Shown here one piece after another: positions 34,436 to 46,236 of a DNA stretch of 64,000 nt. The notes under the pieces were generated by a model, which saw nothing but the letters and a program-made list of their open reading frames with translations, did not search any database and was not told where the DNA came from. Position numbers and translations under genes: made by a program. Source of the DNA: Ligustrum vulgare (Eukaryota; Streptophyta; Magnoliopsida; Lamiales; Oleaceae). Numbering within the stretch: position 1 is the first letter of the stretch; each line of letters begins with the position of its first letter. The stretch is taken from contig OY743189.1 in assembly GCA_963555705.1 (NCBI GenBank), positions 5,473,501 to 5,537,500 of the forward strand. Reading direction: 5' to 3'.

Positions 34436-35442
34436 AATTCTATTTTTTTGCACTTGTGTTTTGTGTATGTAGTTGTTTTGACGCGAAGTATCTTTAGTAA
34501 GTTGACCTGACATCACTTTTATCCACATTCTCTAGACCGAAAACTTATAATCTCCAAAGGAAGTTTAATCAAACATACACACATAATTTTTAGAAGCCTC
34601 TACGTATGTTGTGTGTTTGTGAAGAACTTCAATGTTGCTTAGCATAAACTAAACAAAGATATTCAGCAAATCATTTATCATTTAATGCAAGCATTTTTTA
34701 TACTGCCATGCTCACCGTTCCTAGAATCTCATACACCCAAAAGCTAATAATTCATGTCAATTATAATGGTAAAGTCAAGTATTAGAAGGTAAAATGTATG
34801 TATCGTCAAACAGAACTATGAATCCCATTAACAAACTTCTCATTCAAACTTATATAAATACAAAACCTATTATTTTTCTCAAAGTGAAAAATGAACCAGA
34901 GATATGTTAGCCAAAGGCTTAGATGAAAAAAAAATGAGTGAAGATTCAGGCCGTGAACAAAATATAATGCCGAAATATGAATCTGATGATATAACTGCTT
35001 GCATACATGACCTTGCACTGACTTGCCAATCCTAGGTAGGTGCCGACCTAGTCCACACTTTCGACTTTGAGAGGCAAATTCAATAACTGGAATAGCCGTA
35101 TGATAGCTCAATGACCTCATAACATTACCCAGAGGCTAGAGCTATTATTGAAAATAAAAAATGATGTCAGTTTTTATACACAAGCAACTCCAAAATATTA
35201 TGGACATAAATGATATGCTGGCCGAGTTCCACCTCTGTAAATGTCGACAAGCTTTACAAATATCTCCGTTTTATTTCTGTTTAAGTTAGAAGGTTTATAA
35301 AGCAAAGCACATCCACTGTAGAGACCTGTTTAGAAGAATGTGCTAAAGTATGCAACCACAATAGACTGAAAACAGAATTCACGTACAAAACAATATATGT
35401 TTGTCTCCAAACTCAAATCAAATTTCATCTTACTCTGCTAAT
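34436..35442. other. intergenic
   Basis: No supported gene. A 104-codon minus frame (34806-35120) has no motif I recognise. The last eight bases (CTGCTAAT, 35435-35442) are the left target duplication of the MITE that follows. Confidence 0.4.
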
Positions 35443-36050
35443 CAGTGGCGGACGCAGACTTTTCGTCTTACTGAGGCACAATTTGTGTTTTTTCCGACGG
35501 TTTGTACAGGGGTTCAGGGGCAGCGTCCCCTGAAATTTTTTTTTTTTTTTTTTAGGAAGCAGACCGAAAATGAAAAAGTACTTGAAATTTTATTAAAATT
35601 GTTCTCTATGCGTTTTCATACTTTGATAACATTCCATTACATCATTGTCAATATTAAGTACACATCATTCTCAATATTTACTACGGAAAATTTAAGAGTG
35701 TCACTCCTAACATCCCCAACATTATCCCTGACATTGAGACATATCTTCAATTTCAACATCAGTTTTTTCACCAAGTTCCTCAACCCTTTCATTCTAACTT
35801 TATTTTCATTACTTTGCTTATCAGAAAAAAAAAACATGGATTTATGCTTAAAATATTTTTTCAAAACTGATACAAACAAACAAATAAATAATTGTAAACA
35901 CATATTAACCCTTAAATCTCAAATATTCCAATATAATTTTACGGAATCAGGTAATAATGTTCAAGAATCAACTGATTTTTTTTATTAAAAAAAAGTCGAA
36001 ATTTTACTGTGGCACGTGCCCCGACGGGCCCCTAGCTGGGTCCGCCCCTA
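35443..36050. mobile_element. hAT-type MITE, 608 bp
   Basis: Perfect 8-bp target duplication CTGCTAAT (35435-35442, 36051-36058). Imperfect terminal inverted repeats: CAGTGGCGGACGCAG at the left; the right end read on the minus strand is TAGGGGCGGACCCAG (12 of 15 match). No transposase. Open frames inside on both strands are AT-driven and not supported. Confidence 0.85.
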
Positions 36051-36058
36051 CTGCTAAT

Positions 36059-36501
36059 GATAACGTGGATGTCGTGGTTCTTTGTCAACTTCCGGACTTA
36101 ATACAAGGTTTTCGAATATGTGAGTATGTGTATGCCTTACTTCCCTGAGAAATGACACTCAAGCATGGATCGAGCTATTCTTCTATTAAAGCTTCTATAT
36201 TGAAAATGACAAGAGGACACCCAAAAAAATCTGGAATGGTGTTATTAACAACAAGCTAGAAGAATAGAGAAGAACAAAAACTATATAATCTCAATACTTG
36301 CACCAAAAAGGAGAGATAAGAACGACATGGACCTTTTTAGAAACAATATAATGCCTTATGTACTCTGATTGATAAGAGCAATGATCAAACGCATGGAAAT
36401 CAAGTCTAAAAGTAACCAATTGCACTCCATTCATATTTATTAATGAAGCATAAAGTAGAACTTATCTCTTAATGAGCTCTGTATACTTTTGAACCTTTTT
36501 T
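36059..36501. other. intergenic, left of the truncated Tat-like element
   Basis: No gene, integrase text or LTR seen, so the Tat-like element ends abruptly near 36500. Confidence 0.4.
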
Positions 36502-37026
36502 TTAAAAATAAAAATTATGCAGATGATGTTCTATAAAGCATTCTAGAGTTTCATTTCCTAATTTATGATTTGCAAGAAAGGTGAATCTAGAAACTGTATT
36601 CGTATTTTCCGACCTTTGTATGTGGATTAACTCAAATTTTTCAAAAAGAGTCACCAGATCCTTTACTTTCCTCAAGTATGCTATCATGCCGGGCTTCTTG
36701 GTGGCGAACTGCCCATTGACTCGGCTCACAACTAGTTGAGATTCGTTGTTTGCAATCAAGGCCTTGAATTTCTAAGCTATTACTAGCTTTAGTCCTGCTA
36801 GGATTGAGGCTAAAAAATCGAAGCGTATTGCACTGTGAAGCTTGTGCCCTTTCGGAGTTACAAGTATTACGCTTGCTCCAGATCTTCCATCGGTAGAAGA
36901 TCCATCTACAAATGGTCCCCACTCCTGACAACCTCCAATATTCTCATCCATTTCCACTTTAGGTGGGTGCATAAATTCAGCTATGAATTCTGCCAACTCT
37001 TGACCCTTTTCCGCTATCCTAAGCAT
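36502..37026 (-). pseudogene. additional RNase H domain of the Tat-like element
   Basis: WGPFVDGSSTDGRSGASVIL and, in another frame, NESQLVVSRVNGQF and HIQRSENTNTVSRF match the second RNase H of Tat/Ogre-type elements. At least one frameshift near 36770. Confidence 0.75.
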
Positions 37027-37306
37027 GTACTAGAGGTCGAAATGAGTAACCTTTATAGCCCATTTCATCAGCATCCCATACGCATCCGGTTTTTTTAATA
37101 CTTGCCTCATTGGGAAGTTGGTGAGTACTTGGATTAAATGCAACTAAAAATAGGGGCTGAGCTTACGAGTTGCCGTGACTAATGCCAAGGCGAGTTTTTC
37201 CATATTTTGATAGCGTGTTTTTGCATCCAGCATGACTTTACTAGCATAGTATACGGGGAGCAGATTCCCATCCTCCTCTCTAACTAAGACGGAGCTCACT
37301 GCTTCT

Positions 37307-38758
37307 TTAGTGACGGCCAAGTAAGGAACAAAGGCTCCCCAGCTTTTGTTTTTGACAAAAAAGGAGCCTCCTTAAGAAGTCTTTCAAATTTTCGAAGGTC
37401 TCTTCGCACTCCGGTGTCCAGCGGAACTTTTTTCCTCCTTTGAGGACTTTGAAGAAAGGGGAGCATTTATCTGGGGATTTGGAGACAAATCTGCTCATTC
37501 TTACCACTCTCCCTATTAAGCTTTGTACCTCTTTGGGATTCTGGGGGGATTGCATGTCAAGCAGTGCCTTGATTTTATCTGGGTTGGCTTCAATACCCTG
37601 CTATTCACAATAAATCCAAAGAATTTTCTGGATCCTACTCCAAACGCACATTTTAGGGGATTGAACTTCATCCTCTACTTTCTCAGTATACAAAAGGTCT
37701 CAGTCAAGTGCTCAATATGTTTGGACGCGATCATGCTTTTCATTAGCATGTCATCTACATATACCTCCATAGTACTTTTGAGCTGCTTTGCGAACATTTT
37801 GTTCACTAACCTCTGATAGGTTGCTCCCGTGTTTTTCAATCCAGAAGGCATGGCCCAGTAACAGTTGAGCCCCCTATCCGTAATAAAGGAAGTGTGTTCC
37901 TCTTCGGATTTGTGCATGGGAATTTGGTTTTACCCCGAATATGCATCTGTAAAGCTCAAAACTTCATGCCCTATCGTGGAATCAACTAGTTGATCAACTC
38001 GAGGTAAGGAAAAACTATCTTTTGGGCATGCTTGATTTAAATTTGAAAAATCAATACACACTCTCAGCTTTCCACTTTGTTTATACCGAGTTAGAGATCC
38101 ACTTTCGGATACCGAGATTCCCTGATGAAGCTATTTTTCAACAGGTTCGACACCTCTTCGTTCAAGGCTTTGTACTTCTCCAGACTCATAGGCCTTCTTT
38201 TTTTCCTATATCCGTGGCTGCTCGGATCAATCTGAAGCCAATGGCAAGCCACTCTTGGTTTATGCCCACCATGTCATCATGTTTCCATGCAAACACGTCA
38301 AGGTTTTGTAGGAGGAAACTTTTCAGTTGCTCCTTAAACTCACGAGTGGAATCTTGACCAACATTCAATTCCTTCATGGGGTCGGATGTATCAACAGAGA
38401 TGTACTCCAACTTTTTAGTCGGGGATGTGAGACATTCCCCTCCCATCATATTAGGATTGAAATCCGTAAAATTCTCTTCTCCTATCATTCCTTCATCTGT
38501 ACTTATCACAGGATCGACACCCACTTCTTTAGAGTCTGGAGCTACGTCAGTCATTGCTACATCGCTAATCATATTGAAAGTTCGATCTTGAAAATTTCTG
38601 ATTGCATTGGTATAGAATGATATGAATTTAGTTTGGCCACCTTTGACGGTTTCCACCTCATTATTTGTTGGGAATTTCATGCATATGTACTTCGTGTGGG
38701 TGATAGCCCCAAGGTCCCCAATAGAGCCATGATATGACGTACTTTTATAAACTATCAA
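37307..38758 (-). pseudogene. protease end and reverse transcriptase of the Tat-like element
   Basis: 38758-38186 ends with QLKSFLLQNLDVFAWKHDDM, the usual entry to the RT in this group. 37917-37675 carries AMPSGLKNTGATYQRLVNKMF and VYVDDMLMKS with the catalytic YVDD intact. 37555-37307 continues with the connection domain (GRVVRMSRFVSKSPDK, FRWTPECEETFENLK). Frames are interrupted between these pieces. Confidence 0.8.
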
Positions 38759-39842
38759 GAATTCAATTGGGATCCTGGAAAAGGTGGGTTCTTACCCCAC
38801 TTCTGCCATGAGGTTTATAGATCTCCTTGGAACAATGCAATCCCTAGTAAAACTGTAGATGAGGTTTGGAACTGGGTGAGCGGCATGTCAACCCCACCCT
38901 CATCTTGTCATAGGTGACCCTGTAAATCACATTTACCAAGGCCCCTCATCTTCCAGCATCCGGGATAGGCCATTCCTGGTGACTACCATCCGGATCACCA
39001 ATGCATCATTGTGCGAAAAATATACTCCGACTGCATCATCCACGTGAATGTGATGGGCTCCATTCTCGAAGTCCCAGCGGGGTGCGATTTTATGTGATAG
39101 TTCACGTTGGTAAACCCTTTAGCCTCTCTGATGTACCTTCTCTGGGAGTTGTTGGTATTTCCTCCTGGGTGTGGTCCCCCGAAAATGGTATCAATCTCAC
39201 TGATTTGTGGGTCATTAGAAGGTGAGGGCAAGTCCCTGATATTCCTATCAAGTACTGGAGCTTTGTTCCTGCCATGGCTCTGCTCCCTACGAAGATTGTT
39301 ATTTCCTCCTTTGAGGGGGTATCGCTTGTTGTCCCTTCGTTCAATCCGGTTGAACCTTTGATCATTCGGCCTGTTTGGCCTCCCGCTATTTGGAGTACTA
39401 CTTCCTACCCTTCATCGTTGGCTTTTTGTTCTGCCAACATTTTCACGTCCGCAATCCTCTGTAGCGTGTCTGGAAAATCGATGGTACGTCAATAAGCCCA
39501 ATTCATGGGCTGTTTTCCACCTCGACTTACACCTGCTCCTTCCGGAGTGGTGGCAGATGCCATTGCAGGTAGTGAGGAGTGTAAGTTTGGGATTGCTTCC
39601 CTGATTTCAGCTGCATTGCTAGATTCGAACCCTGGGAATAGGCATGAACCACTTCCTCGACGGTTTCCGGGTTAGTTTTATTATCCCCCAGTTGCTGGAT
39701 TTACTCCGGACTGATATCCGGTGTTGTATCGCTCTTGGGGATGGCTATCTCTAGCCCTTAACATCTCTCCTGAGATAATCTCCTTCTTCATAAGATCGAC
39801 AAAGGTGTTGTAATCCCTTGGTTTACGACTCTGAATATCTCT

Positions 39843-40118
39843 CTAAAACATGCTTGTTATGTCTAAGCCACCTTTTAGGGTGGAAAACATTTCTGCTTTT
39901 GTGATGTTCTCACAGTTGTGCATTTCCTCTATAAATCGATCTAAGTAACCCTTTAGAGATTCACTTCTCCCTTGCCTTAGATCATGTAGGCGTTGGAGGG
40001 GAAGTTGCCCTGGCCTAGAGGAGACGAAGCCATTTTTAAAGGTTATTTTTAGGTATCTCCAATTTTGGATGCTGTCAGGCGGGAGTTTTTTTGTACCATC
40101 GTATGACACTCCCTTCAA
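39843..40118 (-). pseudogene. gag fragment of the Tat-like element
   Basis: 92 codons with LPLQRLHDLRQGRSESLKGY and MFSTLKGGLD, matching the retrotransposon gag capsid pattern. Flanking gag text (about 39000-40860) is broken by stops. Confidence 0.7.
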
Positions 40119-41145
40119 GTGTTAGAGCAAAGGCTTTGCACTTTAATGCCGAAGTAGCTCCATCTATCTCAATACTAGCGTGGTAGTTTAGTAGGTGATC
40201 ATCAGAGTCACCTCTCCCGGAGTACTTTGTTATCTTCGGAATTTCAAACTCGATAGGTACTTGCGAACGGGCCTCTTCGGCCCTCCGCTTCCGCCTATTT
40301 CTAGGTGCTTGTGCTTGAGGTCGAGCTTCTTCAGCCTTGCCTCCCTATCTATTTCTAGACCATAATCTTCCTATCCGGCTAAAGACATAGTCGGACCATG
40401 ATGGGATAGCCTCCCTACGGTATTCAAGAAGATGGCTTTGTTCCTCTAGTACTTTGTACGCAGGATCCTCCTTGTGAAGGGGCATGTAATCCACCTCGGC
40501 ATGCATTGGTGGTGTATTATAATAGTACGAGGCAATTCCTACATTGGAAGGTGAATAATGTGGTTGAGCCTAAGGGTGATGCAGTGGTGCTATTGGTTCA
40601 TTCACCGAATATCCTCTTGCCATATAGGCATTCATGGCAGCAATTTACTCAATCTGTTGTTTTTGCATTTCTAACATTTGAGCAGCCATGCACGTCATAT
40701 ACCTTAGCATGCGCCTGCTCCGTTGCCGATGAGGGAGGTTAGGTTGAGGAACTTTCTCACTTGCGTTTAGAGGCTGAGCATTTGTGGGCATCTCTCCATT
40801 GACGCCATATTGTTCATCCCAACTTCTTCATGGGTTAGCGTCATTATCTCTTTCACTCATGATGGAAGCAATATGGGAGTTATCCTTTTTCTAGGTGGAG
40901 AACTTGTATTCCAAAGTTATTAGCTTTTTTCAAAGTTCAATGAACTTATATTTCAAAGTCTTTAGCCTTTCTCAAGGATTCCTAGCGTTACCTACTTTTT
41001 CAAGCGATTTCTCCCCATTTTTCAAGGTTTTCATAGGTTCTTTTTACTCTTTTTCAAGAGGTTTTCGGCCTTTTCAAGGTTTTGATAGCTATTATCCCTT
41101 GATTTTCATGGTCAAAAGTGTGGTTTCCCATAGACGGCGTCAAAA

Positions 41146-41958
41146 TGTTGACTACAAAATCTTGTGGGACCTTGAATCAATATGTCTCAGCTCTTCCCTC
41201 TTGAACACCTAGACTTCTTGCACACTAGGACAAATGATCAGTATGCAAAGGGGGGCCGAGGTGGCTCCTGTTTGCACTACGACGCTCAAGTTAGAAGTCA
41301 TTTACGAGTAAAAGAGAGAAAAGAGAATGAGATTTGTGTATTAAGTTTGAGTACTGAGTTACTAACTCTTTACTTGGAGACACCAGTGATCTATTTATAG
41401 TGGAAGTAATCATCCTAGATGGTGACACGTGTTGTGCTTTACATCTGTCAAGCTTCTAACCGTTGGAGGGGTAAACCAATTGTTTGCCCATAATCATTAT
41501 TGCCTACTACAGGGTTACGGCCCCATCACATCCCCATTAAAGGGACTGTCCCATCAAGCCACAACTTGCACGAGGGTCATGTCTCTATGACATATTGACT
41601 TGTCTTGTCACAAGTCAGAGGCATGTACTTCGGATAACATCAGTTCAGAATAAACAGTTCGATTATGGGGAGTTCGGACAACATATCACTTCGGTGGCAT
41701 GGTAATCTACGAAGTCTTAAGCACAACTGGTAGTTAATGGGTTCCACATGGGCTCCCATTGATGACGTGTCAAGCTTATTTTATGCATGGTCATATCAGC
41801 TACTGTCGTTAATGAGCCTGTGAAACAAAGATAGCCTTTTCTCCAGATCTGAGCGATATTGGACTTTCGCTTAATACTTCTGTTTTGGACCTTTATATGA
41901 CCTTCTTTGGACACATTCTTTGGACTTCTTAACTGGGCCTCATTTTTGCATGTCATCA
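41146..41958 (-). repeat. 5' LTR of the Tat-like element
   Basis: Starts TGTTGACTAC on the plus strand next to the primer site and is proposed to end TCATCA at 41958. A TATAAATA box on the minus strand (41392-41399) is in place for an LTR promoter. The right end is estimated because no second copy is available. Confidence 0.65.
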
Positions 41959-42318
41959 GTGAGGCGTATTGAAACTTGAAATAGTGTTGAGTATTGCTAT
42001 GATGCTATCGGATTGTTCACGAGATGGTGGGAACAATCTGTCGCGTTCATGGTTTGTGCACTTTTTTATTGGGTAAACCTTGTCCCTAGTGGTTCATTAA
42101 AAACACATTTATGTTCATGGGAAGTGAATGTTTTGTTATAAATAACTTTCAAAATACAAGATAATTAATCAAACAAAATAACATGATTTTGCAGATGGGG
42201 TTCAGTACTTGGGCGACACTCGAGCAATAATGGTTGGAGGAAAAGATATAAGTGTACCATATAAAACTTTGTCCTACCATTTTCTGAACCAGTTTGACCA
42301 CAATTTATTCCAAGAAAA

Positions 42319-42350
<32 letters not shown>

Positions 42351-42606
42351 GTGAAAGGTTCACTGTTGAGTTCTGCGATGGTGAACTCAGTGGAGACAGT
42401 TATAGCAATCCTACTAATATGAAAAAATGTGTGTCACGTGAAATTAAACAAATTTATAAGTTCCCACTTTTAAATAAGATTTTCATTTCTTAAAAAATAA
42501 AAGTCTGGGTCCACAGTTAAATGTACTTTAGTCTTCGAGCAAAGAGAATAGTAGGCTCCTTACATTTGAAAATAGAATCGAATAAAAAATGATATATCAT
42601 GGAATC
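41959..42606 (+). other. possible host-gene fragment, then T-rich spacer
   Basis: 41988-42050 reads VEYCYDAIGLFTRWWEQSVAFM before a GT; after a possible intron of about 150 bp, YLGDTRAIMVGGKDISVPYKTLSYHFLN is readable from an AG near 42205 until a 29-base T run at 42321-42349. Both pieces look protein-like and splice in phase, but I do not recognise the protein. It may be a relic cut by the surrounding elements. GAATC at 42602-42606 is the left target duplication of the next element. Confidence 0.25.
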
Positions 42607-42840
42607 TGTTATAAAACTATCAAAATCTAAACAAGAATTAGAGATGAAGAGATGGAGAGAATAAAGAGGAGAATTCTCATTCCATTAGGTGTGTGAAATA
42701 CAACAATGAATGCCTCTATTTATAGGAAGATAAAGTCATTCACAATAATTCTTTACAATATTAATTAGGTGGGAGTTAGGTAAGAAATTAGGTAGAGATC
42801 TACAAAGGAATTTCTTAATAATTTCTAATAATTTATAACA
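42607..42840 (-). repeat. 3' LTR of the LOG-carrying element
   Basis: 234 bp, 9-bp perfect terminal inverted repeat (TGTTATAAA). Minus-strand TATAAATA at 42717-42724. Identical to 48628-48861. Confidence 0.97.
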
Positions 42841-42849
42841 CTCCCCCTT
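42841..42849 (-). other. polypurine tract of the LOG-carrying element
   Basis: Minus strand AAGGGGGAG directly before the 3' LTR. Confidence 0.9.
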
Positions 42850-42870
42850 GAATGACTTATTGCTCAATTG

Positions 42871-43600
42871 TCTTCCTCGTTAAAACCTTGCTAAGAAAAC
42901 CCAGTGGGATAAAACTTGAGCAAAGGAAAAAAGAGTACAGCTGCTCCCCCTGATGTTGGCCATCATTAATCATTGAGTCTAATATCCAAAATGACATCAA
43001 TGATAAGTAGTACAAATCATGTACTGAAATCTGAAGTGCTTCGCTGCTTCAGTGTTTTAGTGCTTTAGTGCTGCCTCGTTAAAACCTTGTCAGTAAAACC
43101 CAATGGGACAAAATCTGAACGAAGGAAAAAGAGTACAGCCGCTGCCTCGTTAAAACCTTGTCAGGAAAACCCTGTGGGACAAAACCTGGACGAAGGAAAA
43201 AGAGTACAGCATGACAGCATGATTCTCCCCCTGAAGTGTGCAATCAAGTATTCATGAACCTTTTGAATAATGATATCATCTTTCTTCTGGAATATATATG
43301 AAAATCTTCCTGTGTGTAGCCGATATCATAACATTCTTCATAAGATGTGTATGATTTTCTTCATTTGTTGATATCATTCCAGTATAACAATGTGTTGCTG
43401 AATTATAGCTTGTTGATAGCTATGATGATGCCTCAAAAACCTTGCTAGGAAAACCCTGTGGGACAAAACCTCAGCGAAGGGAAAAAGAGTGCAGTATTCT
43501 CATTAATTTTCATCAATACGCCTCAACTGTTGCCTCATTAAAAACCTTGCTAGGAAAACCCTGTGGGACAAAACCTCAGCTAAGGGAAAAAGAGTGCAAC
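42871..43600 (-). repeat. five copies of a 65-70-bp unit in the 3' untranslated region
   Basis: Copies near 42871, 43072, 43141, 43431 and 43531 share CCTCGTTAAAACCTTG, AAAACCC-TGGGACAAAA and GAAGGAAAAAGAGT on the plus strand. Two are directly adjacent; others are separated by unique sequence. Confidence 0.85.
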
Positions 43601-43756
43601 GCGTATTTATTCCTTTTCATGGAATATCACAAGTATATTGATGCAATCACGAATCTTTTCATCGTATAATTTATGATGAGCTTTATATAAATCGTTCATA
43701 GCTCATGATGTCATAACATGCTATATTAAGCAATGTTGTACTAATTTATTGATTGC

Positions 43757-43975
43757 ATCTTTCACTTCTGGTGAATAATCAAATATTGCATCTTTCACTT
43801 CGGTGAATAATCAAATATTGCATTTTTCACTTCTGGTGAATAATCAAATTTAGAATTCACTTTTGATGAATAATCAAATCTAGAATTCACTTCTGGTGAA
43901 TAATAAAATCTAGAATTCACTTCTGGTGAATAATTAAATATATTCATTTTCATATTCACTTCTAGTGAATAATCA
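43757..43975 (-). repeat. tandem repeat of about 32 bp with ACTTCTGGTGAATAAT
   Basis: Seven imperfect copies of a unit like TTCACTTCTGGTGAATAATCAAAT. The plus-strand word ACTTCTGGT recurs in unrelated arrays of this element. Confidence 0.85.
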
Positions 43976-44865
43976 ATTTCCCAGATGTCATAAATGTTAC
44001 ACTCCAATTTTACTTTCAACATATTATATCATGGAGTCATTTGTATCATTCTATAGTGATACTAATCTGGGCATATTGAATATTTCAATGATTTATACAT
44101 GTATGTTCTTGCACTTTATAAACTGCAATTTCTAATTTGCAGGAGCATAATCAATCATTGAAATAGATATCAATTTCGACATATAATCTACAATCATTTT
44201 ACTTGAAATCCCAACGTACCCCGATCAACTGGTACATCAAAGAATACTCTCAAAGTACCGAGATGAGAATCATACATTTTGATCTCACTCATTGGTATAT
44301 CAAAGAGCTCAAGCTAGTGATTTAGACTATAGTCTATCCACCATATGTCATGTTACACATTTAAGCATTTAGACTTCAGGTCGCAATTTGGACTTCAGGT
44401 CCTTGAACAATAATCCCTACATTGGGTTTATATACTTGGCCAAAGTATTATAATTTCATCAACCTCATTTTTATAAGAGGGTATGCAGTCGACTTATTTA
44501 TCGATTCTATTTTAATATAACATAGAGAGATCTCTATATATGTTCTATCATCAGGTACCTGAATATCTCATCATTTGACTATGTCCCTTTTACTTACTTT
44601 GAGTATTTAGCCTCAAAGGAATCATTTCAATCATTCAAGAGATATTTATTTTTGGAATCGATAGTCATTATGCTTCAGGCATAATTACGCTTCAGGCGTG
44701 TTTTCACCATAATGTTCTCAAATATTATCAATCGGCTAAAATGCCATAACACATGTCATCCCTTTTAGGGATGTAATTTCAACCATATATCTCGCTTTGG
44801 TAGATTGTATACATACCACACTTTTACAAATCATAAAGCTTCTCGAGCTAATCCCGTTTATTATA
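43976..44865. other. noncoding part of the LOG-carrying element
   Basis: AT-rich with short paired words (GCTTCAGGC, ACTTCAGGTC). No coding text or gag/pol similarity on either strand. Confidence 0.5.
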
Positions 44866-45080
44866 GAACTTCTGGTTCAATACGGTTTTATTTCATTTTG
44901 ATGTATGAATATTTGATTCAATACAATATTGCTAAACTTCTGGTTCAATACAATGTATATTTCATTTATGAGCTTCTGGTTCATACTATATACGTATTTC
45001 ACTTGTACGTATGAACTTCTGGTTCAGCAAGATATTTCACTTATACATATGTATGAACTTCTGGTTCAATACAACATTTA
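44866..45080 (-). repeat. degenerate repeat with GAACTTCTGGTTCA
   Basis: Five or six copies of an inverted-symmetric word GAACTTCTGGTTCA followed by AATACAA and TATTTCA, spaced 35-70 bp. Confidence 0.8.
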
Positions 45081-45369
45081 TTTCATCAGTACGTATTTCT
45101 GTACAGTTTAAATCAGTATACCTTTATTACTTTTAGTATACCGAAAAATCAGGTACAATATCCAAGGAAATATCTCATAATCTCAATCTTGTCGCCAAAT
45201 CTTCCCTTATATCGAAAAAGGTAATGACACATTATCTCACCTTTTCAATAATTTATTCCATTATTTCTTGATGGAATCCATATCACTGACACGCGGAGCT
45301 ACCGCTCTTTTACGCGTTGAATAATGCTTTTAAATAGATGACTTGGGAAGAAGGCTAGATCCATCAAAA

Positions 45370-45915
45370 ATGGATATCATACTTTCAAATATTCGCAAAT
45401 ATTATTCCAATCTTCCATTAAATGATTTGAGAAAAATTTATCGAATTAGGCTCGAAAGATTGAGGTTGCTGATGGATCATGGCATGCCAGAAGATGTTCG
45501 CTGGTTGATCGAAGCAAAAGTTCGATTAGCTGGTGAATTACCAGATTCATTTTCTAAGCACAAGCCTGGCTTAGGTAAGAGTACTTTTGCAAAGAAGCGA
45601 AGAGCAAAAAGATTAAATAGTTGCTACAAATGTGCTCGATGGACATGTGATACCCGTTGTAAATCAATAGGATATTCATCCATAAATCGAGATGATAAGA
45701 TAGACTTCATTAAGGGTGGACTGAGTAAGGAGTCATTGGATGATATTCGATTGACTCTTGAGACGCACCCTAGTGGGTATGTGCAGCGTGAGCTACTATC
45801 TTTATGGGCTAAATTCATCAGCGATAAAGAGAGATATAGTCTCAAAAATATAATAGCAAAAGATCCTGTTTGCCAGGCTGTTATAAACAATGATGTTTTG
45901 GCTATGCAGCATTAA
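45370..45915 (+). CDS. basic Cys-rich protein, possible nucleic-acid-binding protein of viral type
   Basis: 181 codons, complete and intronless, antisense to the element's transcription. An upstream in-frame stop at 45331-45333 makes the ATG at 45370 the first possible one. Residues 1-60 look helical and charged. A basic patch (AKKRRAKR, 74-81) runs into a Cys cluster C85-x2-C88-x4-C93-x3-C97, then GYSSINRDDKIDFI. A basic Arg-rich stretch placed just before a zinc-finger-like Cys cluster, and the sequence after it, resembles the small nucleic-acid-binding proteins (some silencing suppressors) at the 3' end of flexuous RNA viruses of the carlavirus type. The C-terminal 60 residues have no counterpart I know. 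It sits 260 bp upstream of LOG on the same strand. The function is inferred from pattern only. Confidence 0.6.
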   Translation: MDIILSNIRKYYSNLPLNDLRKIYRIRLERLRLLMDHGMPEDVRWLIEAKVRLAGELPDSFSKHKPGLGKSTFAKKRRAKRLNSCYKCARWTCDTRCKSIGYSSINRDDKIDFIKGGLSKESLDDIRLTLETHPSGYVQRELLSLWAKFISDKERYSLKNIIAKDPVCQAVINNDVLAMQH

Positions 45916-46122
45916 TACAAGGTAAATCATTTGATATATATGCACATATAAAATATTTTTCTGTTTCCTTTCACGGGTTTTGATAAAGGCTAGTTAAAAA
46001 TATTAAATCACCGAAAGGTGAGTAGGGTGATTTTGTCAAAAGTAAATCTTCACTTTTTCGAAAAACGAGCAGTAAATAGTGAAGTTTTTCGGTTTTAAAT
46101 AGCCAAACATTTTTCATAGTTC

Positions 46123-46236
46123 ATGCATCCCAAAATAACATTTTCTCGTAAGTTTTTCCTTCTTTACTTTCAAAAATGGAAGGACCAAAACTTCGACAGA
46201 TCAAAACTATCTGTGTATTTTGTGGATCAAAAGTAG
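46123..46236 (+). promoter_or_regulatory. possible upstream ORF overlapping the LOG start
   Basis: A 37-codon frame starts at ATG 46123, 53 bases before the LOG ATG and in another frame, and ends inside LOG at 46236. If the transcript includes it, it would reduce LOG translation. A TTTTAAAT box at 46093-46100 could start transcription close by. Imperfect hairpins (CACCGAAAGGTG near 46008; CTTCAC with GTGAAG near 46047-46084) lie upstream. Confidence 0.35.

Larger units (their letters stand above)
36502..41958 (-). mobile_element. truncated Ty3-type (Tat-like) retrotransposon
   Basis: Minus-strand element with 5' LTR (41146-41958), primer site, gag, protease-RT and the additional RNase H domain typical of the Tat group, ending near 36502. 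No integrase and no 3' LTR: the 3' part has been deleted, so no target duplication can be read. Coding parts are full of stops. The Tat assignment rests on the RT and RNase H motifs and on the primer site (minus strand GACGCCGTCTATGGGAAA), which is not of the initiator Met type. Confidence 0.8.

Noticed and set aside
35401..35988. 195-codon plus-strand frame
   Set aside because: It lies inside the hAT-type MITE, is rich in Phe, Lys and Asn from AT-rich DNA, and uses a non-ATG start.
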